Shown: piece by piece, positions 48,630 to 62,399 of the stretch
Layout: every line of letters starts with the position of its first letter
Numbering within the stretch: position 1 is the stretch's first letter
Assembly: GCF_001886715.1 (NCBI RefSeq)
Contig: NZ_CP018082.1
Span: 2,232,001-2,296,000 of the forward strand
Reading direction: 5' to 3'
Source of the DNA: Nocardia mangyaensis
Lineage (GTDB): Bacteria > Actinomycetota > Actinomycetes > Mycobacteriales > Mycobacteriaceae
Length of the DNA stretch: 64,000 nucleotides
The notes under the pieces: model-generated
Seen by the model: only the letters and a program-made list of their open reading frames with translations
Told to the model about the DNA's origin: nothing
Database searches by the model: none
Made by a program: the position numbers and the translations under genes

Positions 48630-49916
48630 GTGAGCGGTGACATCTTCGACGAACTGACCTGGCGCGGCCTGATCGCGCAGTCCACCGACCTGGACCAGTT
48701 GCGCGCGGCCGCCGCCGCGGCGCCCCTGACTCTCTATGCCGGGTTCGACCCCACCGCGGCCAGCCTGCACGCCGGTCACCTGGTCCCGCTGCTGGCGCTC
48801 AAGCGGTTCCAGCGCGCGGGCCATCGCCCGATCGTGCTCGCCGGCGGCGCGACCGGCCTCATCGGCGATCCACGTGAGGTGGGCGAACGCACCATGAACT
48901 CGACCGACACCGTCGCCGAGTGGGCCCAGCGCATCCGCGGCCAGCTCGAGCGGTTCGTCGATCTCGACGATTCGCCGACGGGCGCGCTGATCGTGAACAA
49001 CATGGACTGGACCGGGTCGCTGTCGACCGTCGACTTCCTGCGTGATGTCGGCAAGCACTTCTCGGTCAACGTCATGCTGGCCCGCGACACCGTCAAGCGG
49101 CGCCTCGAGGGCGAGGGCATCTCCTACACCGAGTTCAGCTACATGCTGCTGCAAGCCAACGACTACCTGCAGCTGCGCCGCAAGCACGGCTGCACACTGC
49201 AGGTCGGCGGGTCCGACCAGTGGGGCAACATCATCGCCGGCGTCGAACTGAACCGCCGCGTCGACGGCGCCCACGTGCACGCGCTCACCGTCCCGCTGGT
49301 GACCTCGGCCGACGGCAAGAAGTTCGGCAAGTCCACCGGCGGCGGCAGCCTCTGGCTCGACCCCGAACTGACCAGTCCCTACGCCTGGTACCAGTACTTC
49401 GTGAACACCGCCGACGCCGACGTCGTGCGGTACCTGCGCTGGTTCACCTTCCTGTCCAGGGAGGAACTCGACGCGCTCGAGCAGGCAACCGCCGAACGCG
49501 CGTTCGCCCGCGAAGCACAGAAGCGTCTGGCCGCCGAGATGACCACGCTGGTGCACGGCGAAGCCGAGACCCGTGCGGTGGAACTGGCCAGCCAGGCCCT
49601 GTTCGGTCGTGGCGACCTGCGCGAACTCCCCGAGTCCACGCTCGGTGCCGCGCTGCGCGAGACCGCGATCGACGGCAAGGTGGCCGAGGTGGTGCCCGGC
49701 GAACCGAACACGATCGTCGACCTGCTCGTCGCCTCGGGCTTGTGCGAGAGCAGGGGGGCGGCCCGCCGCGCGGTCAACGAGGGCGGTGCCTCGGTGAACA
49801 ACGAGCGCGTCAGCGACATCGAGTGGACCCCATCCGATGCCGACTACCTGCACGGACAGTGGCTGGTGCTGCGGCGCGGAAAGAAGAACATGGCGGGCGT
49901 ACGCCGGATAGCCTGA
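48630..49916 (+). CDS. tyrS: Tyrosyl-tRNA synthetase
   Basis: Charges tRNA-Tyr. It has 428 residues from GTG 48630, which follows GGAAAGA. HIGH motif appears as HAGH (about 49-52), KMSKS as KKFGKS (about 230-235), and GGSDQWGNI binds tyrosine. A C-terminal S4 domain ([16 protein letters not shown]) is present. The upstream region shows no T-box. A strong terminator follows at 49929-49958. Confidence 0.97.
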   Translation: MSGDIFDELTWRGLIAQSTDLDQLRAAAAAAPLTLYAGFDPTAASLHAGHLVPLLALKRFQRAGHRPIVLAGGATGLIGDPREVGERTMNSTDTVAEWAQRIRGQLERFVDLDDSPTGALIVNNMDWTGSLSTVDFLRDVGKHFSVNVMLARDTVKRRLEGEGISYTEFSYMLLQANDYLQLRRKHGCTLQVGGSDQWGNIIAGVELNRRVDGAHVHALTVPLVTSADGKKFGKSTGGGSLWLDPELTSPYAWYQYFVNTADADVVRYLRWFTFLSREELDALEQATAERAFAREAQKRLAAEMTTLVHGEAETRAVELASQALFGRGDLRELPESTLGAALRETAIDGKVAEVVPGEPNTIVDLLVASGLCESRGAARRAVNEGGASVNNERVSDIEWTPSDADYLHGQWLVLRRGKKNMAGVRRIA

Positions 49917-49928
49917 GATCGTCGCGGA

Positions 49929-49958
49929 GGCCTGAGTCACATCCGTGTGATTCAGGCC
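49929..49958 (+). terminator. tyrS terminator
   Basis: GGCCTGA and TCACA (49929-49941) pair with TGTGA and TCAGGCC (49946-49958) around TCCG, with one unpaired base on each side. It separates tyrS from the rRNA promoters. Confidence 0.88.
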
Positions 49959-50017
49959 GTCGCGAGCGGTCGGGGTCGACGCGCTGACCTGCGCAGATCC
50001 CCTGCCATCCAGGCGAT

Positions 50018-50046
50018 TTGACGCGGCGTTATCCGGCGCGTAACTT
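50018..50046 (+). promoter_or_regulatory. rRNA promoter P1
   Basis: TTGACG (50018-50023), 17-bp spacer, TAACTT (50041-50046). This is close to the sigma-A consensus and to rrn promoters of mycobacteria. No gene lies between tyrS and the 16S gene. Confidence 0.8.
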
Positions 50047-50175
50047 ATTGGAAGTCAGAGCGACACGGACACCAACCCGGAGCCGAGACGCTGGTCCTGA
50101 GGGACTTGCGTGGCAAGGGAAACGCGGTAGGACGGGGAGCGCCTGGCAGTGTCTGATCTGTGACCGACGACATGT

Positions 50176-50204
50176 TTGACATGATCCGGAAGCAGGGTTA
50201 GGCT
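50176..50204 (+). promoter_or_regulatory. rRNA promoter P2
   Basis: TTGACA (50176-50181), 17-bp spacer, TAGGCT (50199-50204), like the mycobacterial rrn promoter. Downstream, a TGTTCTTTGAGAACTCAA box A (about 50259-50276) supports antitermination. The rest of the leader to 50463 holds no gene. Confidence 0.82.
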
Positions 50205-50463
50205 GGAACAGTTGCCCAGTGGAAGATCCGGACCAGATCCGGTGCTCTGCTGGTGCGTGTGTTCTTTGAGAACTCAATAGTGTGTCGATGAATGTCAGTG
50301 CCAATAATGATTATTGGTTCCAGCCTTCGCGTACCCCCCGGTCGTGGGAGGTTGGACATTGAAAACAACAGCGAATCTTATTTGCTGGTGTTTGACTTTG
50401 CTAGGTTTTCGGACTCTGGTTAGATATTTCTGATTACACCTTTCGGGGTGTGGTTGAGAGTCT

Positions 50464-55447
<4,984 letters not shown>

Positions 55448-55568
55448 TCGAAGGTGTTACGCGTCCACTGTGCGGTTTCTGAAACAACACACAGATCTTT
55501 GAGACATGGGTTTCGGCTTCCTTTTGGGGGGTTGGGGTTTGTGGCTCTCTGTGGTTAGTTTCATAGTG

Positions 55569-55686
55569 TTACGGCGGTTATAGCGGTGGGGAAACGCCCG
55601 GTCCCATTCCGAACCCGGAAGCTAAGGCCACCTGCGCCGATGGTACTGCACTCGACAGGGTGTGGGAGAGTAGGACACCGCCGGAA
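55569..55686 (+). rRNA. rrf: 5S ribosomal RNA
   Basis: About 118 bases with TACGGCGGTTATAGCGG at the start and GTAGGACACCGCCGGAA at the end pairing as helix I. The central CCCATTCCGAACCCGGAAGC is typical. Ends are approximate. Confidence 0.94.
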
Positions 55687-55694
55687 CATTCTTC

Positions 55695-55728
55695 ACGATA
55701 GGGGACCCAATTTTGGGTCCCCTATCGT
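55695..55728 (+). terminator. Terminator of the rRNA operon
   Basis: ACGATAGGGGACCCAA (55695-55710) pairs perfectly with TTGGGTCCCCTATCGT (55713-55728), a 16-bp stem, followed by CGTTTGT. Confidence 0.95.
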
Positions 55729-55858
55729 CGTTTGTGAGGCCGGAACGCATCCGGCACGCCGGGCGGACGATGCCCCGTCCTCCGTCCGTGGTTGAATTCT
55801 TGCAGGCGGGGCCATGCCAACACTCCCCGGAGGCCGGGGAATCTAGAAAGGGATCGCC

Positions 55859-58618
55859 GTGTCGGAACACAACGACGAACGGAAGCCTTTCCGCCGGGAC
55901 GGAGACGCCCGCGGTTTCGGCCGACGCGGCGAACCGACCGACCGCACCCAGGGCGGACGCGACGACAACAGCCGCGGCGCGAGCCGTGGCGGTGACAGTG
56001 ACCGTGGCGGATTCCGCCGCAACGACAGTGGCGACCGCCGCCGAGAGGACTCCACCGGCGGTTCCGACCGCGGCGGCGACCGTTCGCGCGGCAGTTCCGA
56101 TCGCGGGAGTTCGGATCGCGGTGGTTACCAGCGTCGTGACGATGCCGGCCGCGGTGGCTATCAGCGGCGCGACGACAACGATCGCGGTGGATCCCGTAGC
56201 AATGACGGCGGCGACCGTGGTGGTTACCAGCGGCGCGACGATGCGGGCCGCGGCGGCTCCGGTGATCGTGGCCGTCCCGCCGGTGGTTTCGACCGTGGCG
56301 GTGACCGTGGCGGGCATCGACGCAATGATGACGACCGTCCCCGCGGTGGCTCGGATCGCGGTGGGTTCCGCCGTGACGAGGGTGACGACCGTTCGCGTGG
56401 CGGTTCGGATCGTGGCGGTGACCGGGGCGGATTCCGTCGCAACGACGGTGGTGATCGTGGTGGTTACCAGCGTCGCGACGATGCGAGTCGTGGTGGTTCC
56501 GGCGATCGTGGTGGATTCCGGCGTGATGACAAAGACGATCGTTCGCGGGGAAGCTCCGACCGCGGTGGCTCCGACCGGGGAGGGTTCCGCCGTAGCGAGG
56601 GCGATGATCGCTCGCGCGGTGGCTCGGATCGTGGCGGGTTCCGCCGTACCGAAGGTGATGATCGCTCGCGCGGTAGCTCGGATCGCGGTGGGTTCCGCCG
56701 TACCGAGGGTGACGACCGCTCGCGCGGTGGGTCCGGCCGTGGTGGTGATCGTGGTGAATTCCGTCGTAGCGACGGTGGTGATCGTGGTGGTTACCAGCGG
56801 CGCGACGATGCGGGCCGTGGTGGTTCCGGTGATCGTGGTGGATTCCGGCGTGATGACAAAGACGATCGTTCGCGGGGAAGCTCGGATCGTGGTGGGTTCC
56901 GCCGTAGCGAGGGCGATGATCGCTCGCGCGGTGGTTCTGATCGCGGTGGGTTCCGGCGCAATGAGGGCGATGATCGCTCGCGTGGTGGCTCGGATCGTGG
57001 CGGGTTCCGCCGTACCGAAGGCGATGATCGTTCGCGTGGCGGTTCGGATCGTGGCGGGTTCCGCGGCGCGGAGAGTTCCGATCGCGGTGGCTATCAGCGG
57101 CGGGATGACAAGGATCGCGGATTCCGGCGTGACGACGATCGCGGGCGTGGTGGATTCAAGCGTGGCGGCGACTCCGGTGGCGGCCGCAGGTTCGTCGGCG
57201 AGGACGGTAAGCCACTGGAGGGCACCTACCGTGAGAAGCGTCGGGAACGCGACAGCGATGTGCTCGGCGTCGTCTCCGCGGCGGATGCTTCGACTGTCGA
57301 GCCTTCGGCCGACGAGTCCGCCGCTGTCGAGTCGACGGAGACCAGTTCGTCGGTATCGGCCGATGTCGCAGCGTCCACTGAGCAGTCCTCGGCCGGACGT
57401 GCGTCGGCAGCCGACCTGGTAGCAGATGATTCGGCGCCGGTGGCCGACGACGGCACGGTCTCGACGAAGGCACTGGCGCGGTCCGACGAGGACGACGAGC
57501 GCTCCCGTGGCTCGCGCCGCGACGATGTCTCCTCCGATGGCACCGACCGCGACGACGGCCCCGCTGGTGGCGCGGGCCGTGACGACCGCTTCGACGAAGC
57601 TGTTGGTGGCGCGGGCCGTGACGACCGTTCCGACGGAGCCGTTGGTGGCGACGACCGTTTCGATGCCGCTGATCGCGACGACCGTTCCGATGGCGTTGCT
57701 GGTCGTGTCGACCGCGCTTACGGTGGCTCCGATCGTGATGACCGCGCCCAGGGTGGTTCCGATCGTGACGACCGCTCCAGCGGTGGTTCCGATCGTGGCT
57801 TCCGCTCGCGCGGTGGCTCGGATCGGGACGAGGACTCCAGCGGTTCGCGATCGGGCGGCTTCGACCGTGGTGACGAGCGTCGTCGTGGCGGTGAGGGCGC
57901 TCGGGCGACCGGTGGGCGGACGAGTGAACGTCGTGCGGACCGGCCGGAGGAGCCCGATCTGCCCGAGGACGTGCAGGCCTCCGATCTGGACCCGGCCGTG
58001 CGCCGCGATCTGCTGAGCCTGGACAAGAACAATGCCGAGACGGTCGCACGGCACATGGTGATGGCCGTCGAACTGCTCGACGACGACCCGCGTCTCGCCC
58101 TCGCCCACGCCAGGGCGGCTCGGCAGCGCGCAGGCCGCATCGCGGTGGTCCGTGAGACCGCCGGAGTGGTGGCCTATCACGCCGAGGAATGGGCCGAGGC
58201 GCTCTCGGAGCTGCGGACCGCGCGGCGCATGTCGGGCGGATCCGGCCTGCTCGCGGTGATGGCGGACTGCGAGCGCGGGCTCGGCAGGCCGGAACGAGCC
58301 ATCGAGCTCGGTCGCAGCGAAGAAGCGCAGCGGCTCTCCGGTGACGAGGCCACCGAACTGCGGATCGTCGTCGCGGGCGCCCGGATGGACTTGGGCCAGT
58401 TCGACCAGGCCGTGGTGACGCTGCAGACCTCGGATCTGGACCCGGCGCGCACCGGCTCGGCCGCCGCGCGCCTGTTCTACGCCTACGCCGACGCCTTGGT
58501 GGCGGCGGGCCGTACCGACGAGGGCCTGCAGTGGTTTCTCAATGCCGCGGCCGCCGACCTCGACGGCGAAACCGACGCCGAGGACCGCGCCACCGAACTC
58601 ACCGGCGACGCGCAATAG
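55859..58618 (+). CDS. RGG-repeat protein with C-terminal Rv1691-like helical domain
   Basis: 919-residue protein of three parts. Residues about 30-443 are disordered, made of Arg, Gly and Asp in units such as SDRGGFRRTEGDDRSRGG (18 residues, seven or so near-copies) and GGYQRRDDAGRGGSGDRGGF. A short conserved block FVGEDGKPLEGTYREKRRER (444-463) follows. Residues about 465-695 are Ser/Asp/Glu-rich with DRDDRS-type repeats. Residues about 700-919 are a helical, TPR-like domain (MAVELLDDDPRLALAHARAA) matching the position and size of Rv1691. GTG 55859 follows AAAGGGATCGCC. RGG repeats bind RNA and can drive condensate formation in other organisms; its role here is unknown. It lies directly after the rRNA terminator. 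Confidence 0.85.
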   Translation: MSEHNDERKPFRRDGDARGFGRRGEPTDRTQGGRDDNSRGASRGGDSDRGGFRRNDSGDRRREDSTGGSDRGGDRSRGSSDRGSSDRGGYQRRDDAGRGGYQRRDDNDRGGSRSNDGGDRGGYQRRDDAGRGGSGDRGRPAGGFDRGGDRGGHRRNDDDRPRGGSDRGGFRRDEGDDRSRGGSDRGGDRGGFRRNDGGDRGGYQRRDDASRGGSGDRGGFRRDDKDDRSRGSSDRGGSDRGGFRRSEGDDRSRGGSDRGGFRRTEGDDRSRGSSDRGGFRRTEGDDRSRGGSGRGGDRGEFRRSDGGDRGGYQRRDDAGRGGSGDRGGFRRDDKDDRSRGSSDRGGFRRSEGDDRSRGGSDRGGFRRNEGDDRSRGGSDRGGFRRTEGDDRSRGGSDRGGFRGAESSDRGGYQRRDDKDRGFRRDDDRGRGGFKRGGDSGGGRRFVGEDGKPLEGTYREKRRERDSDVLGVVSAADASTVEPSADESAAVESTETSSSVSADVAASTEQSSAGRASAADLVADDSAPVADDGTVSTKALARSDEDDERSRGSRRDDVSSDGTDRDDGPAGGAGRDDRFDEAVGGAGRDDRSDGAVGGDDRFDAADRDDRSDGVAGRVDRAYGGSDRDDRAQGGSDRDDRSSGGSDRGFRSRGGSDRDEDSSGSRSGGFDRGDERRRGGEGARATGGRTSERRADRPEEPDLPEDVQASDLDPAVRRDLLSLDKNNAETVARHMVMAVELLDDDPRLALAHARAARQRAGRIAVVRETAGVVAYHAEEWAEALSELRTARRMSGGSGLLAVMADCERGLGRPERAIELGRSEEAQRLSGDEATELRIVVAGARMDLGQFDQAVVTLQTSDLDPARTGSAAARLFYAYADALVAAGRTDEGLQWFLNAAAADLDGETDAEDRATELTGDAQ
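55950..57190 (+). repeat. RGG/DR-coding tandem repeat region
   Basis: The DNA is built from variants of CGCGGTGG, GATCGTGGCGGGTTCCGCCG and GACGATCGTTCGCG. A unit of about 54 bp recurs at about 56340-56740 and 56870-57070. A larger block with the word GGCGTGATGACAAAGACGAT occurs at about 56518 and again at about 56848. Slippage or recombination is likely, and length may vary between strains. Confidence 0.85.
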
Positions 58619-58639
58619 CGGCTTCGACGAGACAGCAGG

Positions 58640-58686
58640 ACGGCCGCCGGTCGGGAACCGTAGTGGGAGTCCCGACCGGCGGCCGT
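58640..58686. terminator. Bidirectional terminator
   Basis: ACGGCCGCCGGTCGGGA (58640-58656) pairs perfectly over 17 bp with TCCCGACCGGCGGCCGT (58670-58686), between the converging RGG-protein and DoxX genes. Confidence 0.92.
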
Positions 58687-58700
58687 TCCGCGTTGTCCGC

Positions 58701-59117
58701 TCAGAAGGCGCCGAACAGTGGTCCGGTGAGGCCGAGTGCGACCTGCTGGGTGGTGTTCACCAGGTAGAACAGGATCAGCGCGCCGCCGATGATGGCGAGG
58801 TTCTTGTTGAAGCTGATCAGCTCGGTCTGCTTGACCTGCGGGTCGGTCTCTTTCCAGAACGCGTGCATGAGCACACTCACGGGTACCAGGAACACGACCA
58901 GCAGCAGCGCGCCGAGGTCGATCCAGACACCGAGGACGAGCGAGAGCGCGGCGAGCACCGCGATCACGCCGCTGGCGAGCACACCCGCCTTCGCGGCCGG
59001 AACTCCCTTGGCCGCGGCGTATTGGGCCATACCGTCGGCCTGGGTGAAGTGACCGAGCGCGGAGAACGCGAAGATCGCCGCGAGCAGGATGCGGCCGACG
59101 AGAAAGACGATGTCCAC
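58701..59117 (-). CDS. DoxX-family membrane protein
   Basis: 138-residue protein with four membrane helices: VDIVFLVGRILLAAIFAFSA, then LGHFTQADGMAQYAAAKGVP, which is the DoxX pattern, and LGVWIDLGALLLVVFLVPVS. GTG 59117 begins the conserved helix; the frame extends to 59297 without support. Family members are linked to oxidative stress and thiol metabolism. An operator-like palindrome lies about 60 bp upstream. Confidence 0.88.
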   Translation of the reverse strand: MDIVFLVGRILLAAIFAFSALGHFTQADGMAQYAAAKGVPAAKAGVLASGVIAVLAALSLVLGVWIDLGALLLVVFLVPVSVLMHAFWKETDPQVKQTELISFNKNLAIIGGALILFYLVNTTQQVALGLTGPLFGAF

Positions 59118-59178
59118 GAGAGGACCCTTTCGTTCGAATGAGGACGACCGCATCGGAAGCGGCGATTCACCAGGCTCC

Positions 59179-59198
59179 AACCGGACTGTGGTCCGGTT
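59179..59198. promoter_or_regulatory. Palindrome upstream of the DoxX gene
   Basis: AACCGGACTGTGGTCCGGTT is a near-perfect 20-bp palindrome, with 8-bp arms and a 4-base centre. It lies in the 304-bp space between the divergent DoxX and HAD phosphatase starts (59118-59421), which holds no gene that I can see. It resembles a TetR or MarR operator; the regulator is unknown. Confidence 0.6.
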
Positions 59199-59421
59199 AA
59201 TTCCCGAAGGGTGGTGTTCTGGGTCACATTCCCGTCGGCGTGTCCGGTCGACGCGCAGGTCGGCGGGCTCGGAACCGGCGGCACTGTCTCGCGGCACGCC
59301 CGGGATGCTCGATCATGAAGGGTGCGAGGCGATCCGGCGGTGGTCAGGTTCGAGACTGTCGGTGGCCTCGCCTAGGGTCGCGGAAGTGACCGGCTCGGCA
59401 GTGACGACGGAGTGAGGGTGT

Positions 59422-60315
59422 GTGAACCGGCTACGCGATCGATACGAGGCTTTGCTGCTCGATCTGGACGGGACGCTGTACCGCGGTCCCGCGGTGATCG
59501 ACGGTGGGCCGAAAGCATTGGCGCCCGAAGGTGATTCGGCGCAGCGACTGGTGTACGTGACCAACAACGCGGCGCGGGGGCCCGGCGCGGTGGCCGGGCA
59601 TCTGGCCGAGCTGGGATATCCGGCCACCGCCGCGGACGTGGTCACCAGTGCGCAGGCCGCCGCCAGGATGTTGGCGCTGCGGTTGACACCCCGTGACCGG
59701 GTGCTCGTCGTGGGGACCGAGGATCTCGTCGCCGAGGTCGAGGCGGTGGGACTGTCGCCGATCCGTCGGTTCGGCGACACGCCGCCCGCGGCGGTCGTGC
59801 AGGGGCATTCGCCGACGACGGCGTGGCCCGATCTCGCCGAGGCGGCCTACGCGCTGCGGGCCGGTGCGCTGTGGATCGCGGCCAATACCGACCGCACCCT
59901 GCCGAACGAGCGAGGGCTCGCGCCGGGCAACGGGTCGATGGTCGCCGCGCTGCGCACGGCCTCCGATCGTGAGCCGCTGGTGGCGGGCAAGCCGTACGCG
60001 CCGCTGATGGAGGACGCGATCGAGCGGGCGCGCACCCGCAACGCCCTGGTGGTCGGGGATCGGCTCGACACCGATGTCGAGGGCGCCAACGGGCTCGGTC
60101 TCGACTCGCTGCTCGTGCTCACAGGAGTCAGCACCCTCGACGAGGTGATCACCGCACCGGACGCGCAGGTGCCCACCTACATCGCCACCTCGCTGGACGC
60201 GCTCAACGCTGATGTCGTGTCCGGACCGGTGGCACCCTCGGCGGTCGCGGAGCTGTTGCGGCAGTACCCCGGCCGGGCGGTACGGGTGCGCGCGGCCGAT
60301 TCGGAAATCCGATAG
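59422..60315 (+). CDS. HAD-IIA family phosphatase (Rv1692-like)
   Basis: 297-residue hydrolase with the HAD motifs DLDGTLYRG (Asp nucleophile at about residue 14-16), VTNN (motif II), AGKPYAPLME (Lys of motif III) and VGDRLDTDVEGA (motif IV). M. tuberculosis Rv1692 in the same position has been described as a glycerol-3-phosphate phosphatase. GTG 59422 is chosen. It begins the set of genes that leads into tlyA and recN. Confidence 0.92.
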   Translation: MNRLRDRYEALLLDLDGTLYRGPAVIDGGPKALAPEGDSAQRLVYVTNNAARGPGAVAGHLAELGYPATAADVVTSAQAAARMLALRLTPRDRVLVVGTEDLVAEVEAVGLSPIRRFGDTPPAAVVQGHSPTTAWPDLAEAAYALRAGALWIAANTDRTLPNERGLAPGNGSMVAALRTASDREPLVAGKPYAPLMEDAIERARTRNALVVGDRLDTDVEGANGLGLDSLLVLTGVSTLDEVITAPDAQVPTYIATSLDALNADVVSGPVAPSAVAELLRQYPGRAVRVRAADSEIR

Positions 60316-60328
60316 CGTTGACGGCACG

Positions 60329-60616
60329 ATGAGTACTCCGAGTTCACCGCCGACCGGCGGGTCACAGCCACCCCGGCCCGCGATGCCCGTGCCCGGCAGT
60401 CACCTGCCCGGCGCCGCGGCGCGCCAGGAACCGGCCGACCCGAACCGGATCAGAGCCGAGGTGGCCGGACTGCTCGCCGAGCTCGGCCCCCCGACGGCCG
60501 GGTCGAGTCCGGCGGAGAACACCGAGACCGGCGCCGACATCACCCGCCGCGCGCGCATCCTCGAACAGGCGCACGACGTACTCGTCGACGCGCTGGCGAC
60601 AGTGGACAAGATCTGA
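60329..60616 (+). CDS. Small conserved protein (Rv1693 position)
   Basis: 95-residue protein. The first half is Pro/Gly/Ser-rich (SSPPTGGSQPPRPAMPVPGS) and probably disordered; the second half forms helices (RAEVAGLLAELGPP; RARILEQAHDVLVDALATVD). It lies 13 bp after the phosphatase gene and its stop is one base before the tlyA start. No function is assigned. Confidence 0.75.
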   Translation: MSTPSSPPTGGSQPPRPAMPVPGSHLPGAAARQEPADPNRIRAEVAGLLAELGPPTAGSSPAENTETGADITRRARILEQAHDVLVDALATVDKI

Positions 60617-60617
60617 G

Positions 60618-61439
60618 GTGGCCAGGCGAGCGCGAGTGGACGCCGAACTGGTCCGGCGCGGATTGGCCCGATCGCGAGAACACGCGGTCGAACTGATCGG
60701 CGCGGGCCGCGTCCTGATTGCCGGAACCGTCGCGGTGAAGGCGGCGACGGCCGTGGAGACGGGGACTCCGCTGATCGTGCGGGAGGAGCCCGACGAGGTG
60801 TCGTGGGCTTCGCGCGGCGCGCACAAGCTGCTCGGCGCGCTCGAGGCGTTCGAGCCGCAGGGGCTGACGGTCGAGGGGAAGCGGTGCCTCGATGCCGGTG
60901 CCTCGACCGGCGGGTTCACCGATGTGCTGCTCGACAGAGGCGCGCGCGAGGTCGTCGCGGTCGATGTCGGGTACGGCCAGCTGATCTGGCGACTGCAGAA
61001 CGACGACCGGGTGCGCGTGTTCGATCGCACCAACGTGCGCGGCATCACCCCGGAAACCATCGACGGCACAGTGGAATTGGTTGTCGGTGATCTCTCGTTC
61101 ATCTCGCTGGGGCTGGTGCTGCCCGCACTGGCCGCGTGCACGGCTGCCGGGGCCGAGCTGCTGCCGATGGTGAAGCCGCAGTTCGAGGTCGGCAAGGAAC
61201 GGGTCGGCGCCGGCGGTGTGGTGCGCGAGCCGGCCCTGCGTGCCGAGGTGGTGCGTGAGGTCGCCGCCGCGGCGGGCGCGCTGGGGCTGCGGACCCTGGG
61301 CGTGGTCGCCAGTCCGCTGCCGGGTCCGTCGGGCAACGTGGAGTACTTCCTGTGGCTGCGCAAGGTCGGCCCGTTCGACTACGACGCCGAGCAAGTCGCG
61401 GAATTGGTCACCCGCGCGGTCGAGGAGGGTCCGCAGTGA
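60618..61439 (+). CDS. tlyA: 16S/23S rRNA 2'-O-methyltransferase TlyA
   Basis: 273-residue protein with an S4 RNA-binding domain ([20 protein letters not shown], residues 1-60) and an FtsJ-type Rossmann fold ([20 protein letters not shown]). It methylates cytidines in both rRNAs and sets sensitivity to capreomycin-type antibiotics in mycobacteria. It corresponds to Rv1694. The start GTG 60618 lies one base after the previous stop; the stop overlaps the NAD kinase start. Confidence 0.94.
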   Translation: MARRARVDAELVRRGLARSREHAVELIGAGRVLIAGTVAVKAATAVETGTPLIVREEPDEVSWASRGAHKLLGALEAFEPQGLTVEGKRCLDAGASTGGFTDVLLDRGAREVVAVDVGYGQLIWRLQNDDRVRVFDRTNVRGITPETIDGTVELVVGDLSFISLGLVLPALAACTAAGAELLPMVKPQFEVGKERVGAGGVVREPALRAEVVREVAAAAGALGLRTLGVVASPLPGPSGNVEYFLWLRKVGPFDYDAEQVAELVTRAVEEGPQ

Positions 61440-62368
61440 GTGCGCACGAGGGCAGGGAGATCCTGCTCGTCGCCCATCCTGGTCGTGCGGAGATCATCGA
61501 GACCGCGCACCGGGTGGCGAAGATCTTCGCCGAGGCGGGCATCTGCCTGCGGGTGCTGGCCGACGAGGCCGACAGCACTCGGTTCGATGGCGAACCGGCC
61601 GGGTTCCCGGTGCGGGTGGTCCCGCACAGCCCGTCCGCGGCGCAGGGTTGCGAGATGGTGCTCGCACTCGGCGGGGACGGCACCTTCCTGCGAGCAGCCG
61701 AACTCGGGCGGCCTTCGGGCGTGCCGGTGCTCGGAATCAACCTGGGGCGCATCGGGTTTCTCACCGAGGCCGAGGCCGAGCATCTCGACGAGGCGCTGGC
61801 CCAGGTGGTCGACCGGGACTATCAGGTGGAGAACCGGATGACCATCGACGTCACCGTCCGGGTCGACGATGTGATCGTCGATCGCGGCTGGGCGCTGAAC
61901 GAGGCCAGCCTCGAGAACGCCCAGCGGATGGGCGTGCTGGAAGTGGTGCTCGAGGTGGACGGGCGGCCGGTGTCGTCCTTCGGTTGCGACGGCATTCTCA
62001 TCTCCACGCCCACCGGATCGACCGCGTACGCCTTCTCGGCGGGTGGACCCGTGGTCTGGCCTGAACTGGAGGCGATGCTGGTGATCCCGAGCAATGCCCA
62101 TGCCCTGTTCGCCCGGCCGTTGGTGACCAGTCCGGAATCGCGGATCGCGGTGGAGACGGTGGCGCTCGGGCACGACGCGATCGTGTTCCTCGACGGCAGG
62201 CGCACCCTGGCATTGCCGCACGGCGGGCGGGCTGAGGTGGTGCGCGGTGACCGGCCGGTGCGCTGGGTGCGGTTGGATTCCGCGCCCTTCGCCGATCGGA
62301 TGGTGCGCAAGTTCCAGCTGCCGGTCACCGGCTGGCGGGGCAGACCTCGAACGGATGACACAGCATGA
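61436..62368 (+). CDS. nadK: NAD kinase
   Basis: 310-residue kinase making [20 protein letters not shown] has the GGDG motif (about 79-85), [12 protein letters not shown] and [16 protein letters not shown] are the other blocks. GTG 61436 is set by the GTGA overlap with tlyA. Matches Rv1695 (PpnK). Confidence 0.95.
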   Translation: MSAHEGREILLVAHPGRAEIIETAHRVAKIFAEAGICLRVLADEADSTRFDGEPAGFPVRVVPHSPSAAQGCEMVLALGGDGTFLRAAELGRPSGVPVLGINLGRIGFLTEAEAEHLDEALAQVVDRDYQVENRMTIDVTVRVDDVIVDRGWALNEASLENAQRMGVLEVVLEVDGRPVSSFGCDGILISTPTGSTAYAFSAGGPVVWPELEAMLVIPSNAHALFARPLVTSPESRIAVETVALGHDAIVFLDGRRTLALPHGGRAEVVRGDRPVRWVRLDSAPFADRMVRKFQLPVTGWRGRPRTDDTA

Positions 62369-62399
62369 GCGGGCCGCTGTTCGTGCCGGAAGGACACCG

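Noticed and set aside
55950..57190. CRISPR or non-coding satellite DNA
   Set aside because: The repeats keep one reading frame with coherent RGG protein units and no spacers.
55622..58615. A 997-codon open frame opposite the RGG-protein gene, rich in Thr, Ile, Ala and Val
   Set aside because: It is the complement of the repeat-coding strand. The biased codons leave the other strand without stops, it has no ribosome-binding site, and it runs into the 5S gene.
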